A DNA stretch of 13,700 nucleotides from Acidobacteriota bacterium (GTDB lineage Bacteria > Acidobacteriota > Vicinamibacteria > Vicinamibacterales > 2-12-FULL-66-21), in NCBI GenBank assembly GCA_013817065.1, contig JACDDJ010000040.1, positions 1 to 13,700 on the forward strand. Reading direction: 5' to 3'. Position 1 is the stretch's first letter. Every line of letters begins with the position of its first letter. Shown piece by piece: positions 13,075-13,700 of the stretch. Under the pieces are notes generated by a model. It had not been told where the DNA came from, searched no databases, and saw only the letters and a list, made by a program, of their open reading frames with translations. The translations under genes and the position numbers were made by a program.

Positions 13075-13700
13075 CTAGTCCCACCGCTCCGTCCACGCCG
13101 TGCCGCCATCTTCATCGACGTACTCGACGTGCACGGCCGGTCCGTCGAAAGTCAGCAACGCGAACCCGTGCATCCCACGCGAGAGGCTCACCGGCGTCGG
13201 GCGCGTTTCCATCCGCACGATGTCCACTTTGTGCCGGAGGCGCCGCCGGTCGGGCGGCACGGAGGGAATCGAGCCGTGTCCGATGCACCGGCACTTCACG
13301 CCGCGATAGTCCGCATATTCGATCAGGTGATGATCGTGCCCCCAGAACCACCCGAAGAACCGTTCATCGGCGAGGTACGGATCGAGCCGCTCCTCGAGCA
13401 CATCCCCGCGCTTGCGAAAGGGCGAGAACAGGTGGTGATGCGTCATCAGGATCGTCTTCGCTTCGCCGGCGAACTGCTCCTCGAGCCATTCCATCTGCGG
13501 TGCGTTGAAGTTGTGATTGACGTAACCGGTATCGAGCCCGATCAGCCGCCAGTGCGCGTTCTGCAGGTTGAAATAGCTGGCCGGTTGCCCGAACGCGGGC
13601 AGGACGTGCTGGAAGTAGCCGTAGCCGCCGCTGTACATCTCGTGATTCGCGTTGAGCGCCCAATAGCGTGCATCCCGTGGGCCGTGCGCAGTCCAGACGC
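13075..13700 (-). CDS. Metallophosphoesterase (calcineurin-like), C-terminal part (cut by right edge)
   Basis: The frame is open from the window edge to TAG 13077-13075, giving about 208 residues of the C-terminal part; the ATG at 13638 is internal. It begins VWTAHGPRDARYWALNANHE, where NANHE stands in place of the GNHD/E metal motif. Further motifs follow in the family order: a histidine in LMTHHHLFSP and the G-H-x-H motif in WFWGHDHHL. The first motifs (D-x-H and GDxxD) would lie beyond the right edge. These proteins hydrolyse phosphomonoesters or diesters with two metal ions. The last 60 or so residues (VDIVRMETRPTPVS to TAWTERWD) form a beta-rich tail. The substrate is unknown. No partner gene is evident; the neighbour on the left is the transposase remnant. 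Confidence 0.87.
   Translation of the reverse strand, partial: VWTAHGPRDARYWALNANHEMYSGGYGYFQHVLPAFGQPASYFNLQNAHWRLIGLDTGYVNHNFNAPQMEWLEEQFAGEAKTILMTHHHLFSPFRKRGDVLEERLDPYLADERFFGWFWGHDHHLIEYADYRGVKCRCIGHGSIPSVPPDRRRLRHKVDIVRMETRPTPVSLSRGMHGFALLTFDGPAVHVEYVDEDGGTAWTERWD

Noticed and set aside
12734..13078. Plus-strand frame of 114 codons near the right end
   Set aside because: It crosses the IS110 remnant in antisense and is Pro/Arg-rich with no domain or ribosome site.
1..13700. CRISPR array, phage genes or a known defence island
   Set aside because: No regularly spaced repeats, Cas, nuclease-helicase or phage structural genes were seen; the toxin-antitoxin pair alone does not make a defence island.

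Overview
The window is GC-rich DNA with dense coding and short intergenic gaps. It reads like a chromosome of an Acidobacteriota-type soil bacterium, with Vicinamibacteria as my best guess. That is an inference from gene content: two large Ser/Thr kinases fused to TolB/PD40-like propellers, a DNA-binding protein with an FHA domain, a secreted beta-lactamase-family hydrolase, a vanadium haloperoxidase-like enzyme and a Tat-exported glycosylasparaginase. No rRNA, tRNA, CRISPR array or intact mobile element was found.

Layout from left to right. 1-675 (minus) is the N-terminal part of a membrane glycosyltransferase of the GT39/ArnT-like type, cut by the left edge; its frame has a GTG start. 937-1565 (minus) is a VapBC-type toxin-antitoxin pair, antitoxin first, with overlapping stop and start and palindromes over the antitoxin start. 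1571-2059 has no convincing gene. 2060-3508 (minus) is a secreted serine hydrolase of the beta-lactamase family. 3618-6301 (minus) is a receptor-like Ser/Thr kinase with an extracytoplasmic propeller, split by a probable one-base deletion near 4480. 6348-7481 (plus), divergent from that kinase, is a Tat-exported glycosylasparaginase. 7715-10423 (minus) is a second, intact kinase-propeller protein. 10502-11749 (plus), divergent from the second kinase, is an exported PAP2/vanadium haloperoxidase-family enzyme. 11882-12553 (plus) is a winged-helix DNA-binding domain joined to an FHA domain. 12569-12829 (minus) is a decayed IS110-type transposase. 13075-13700 (minus) is the C-terminal part of a metallophosphoesterase, cut by the right edge.

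How the genes may work together (inference). The two kinases have a cytoplasmic catalytic domain, one membrane segment and an outside propeller, so they look like sensors. The FHA domain of the 11882 protein keeps the phosphothreonine-binding signature and is attached to an OmpR/ToxR-type DNA-binding domain, so it could be the output of such a kinase. This resembles the PknH-EmbR pair of mycobacteria but lacks the middle BTAD domain. Both kinases are transcribed away from an exported enzyme across a short spacer (46 and 78 bases) that carries a perfect TATAAT on the kinase strand. The toxin-antitoxin pair, the IS110 remnant, a possible peptidase scrap and the kinase frameshift suggest local decay or rearrangement in otherwise ordinary chromosome.
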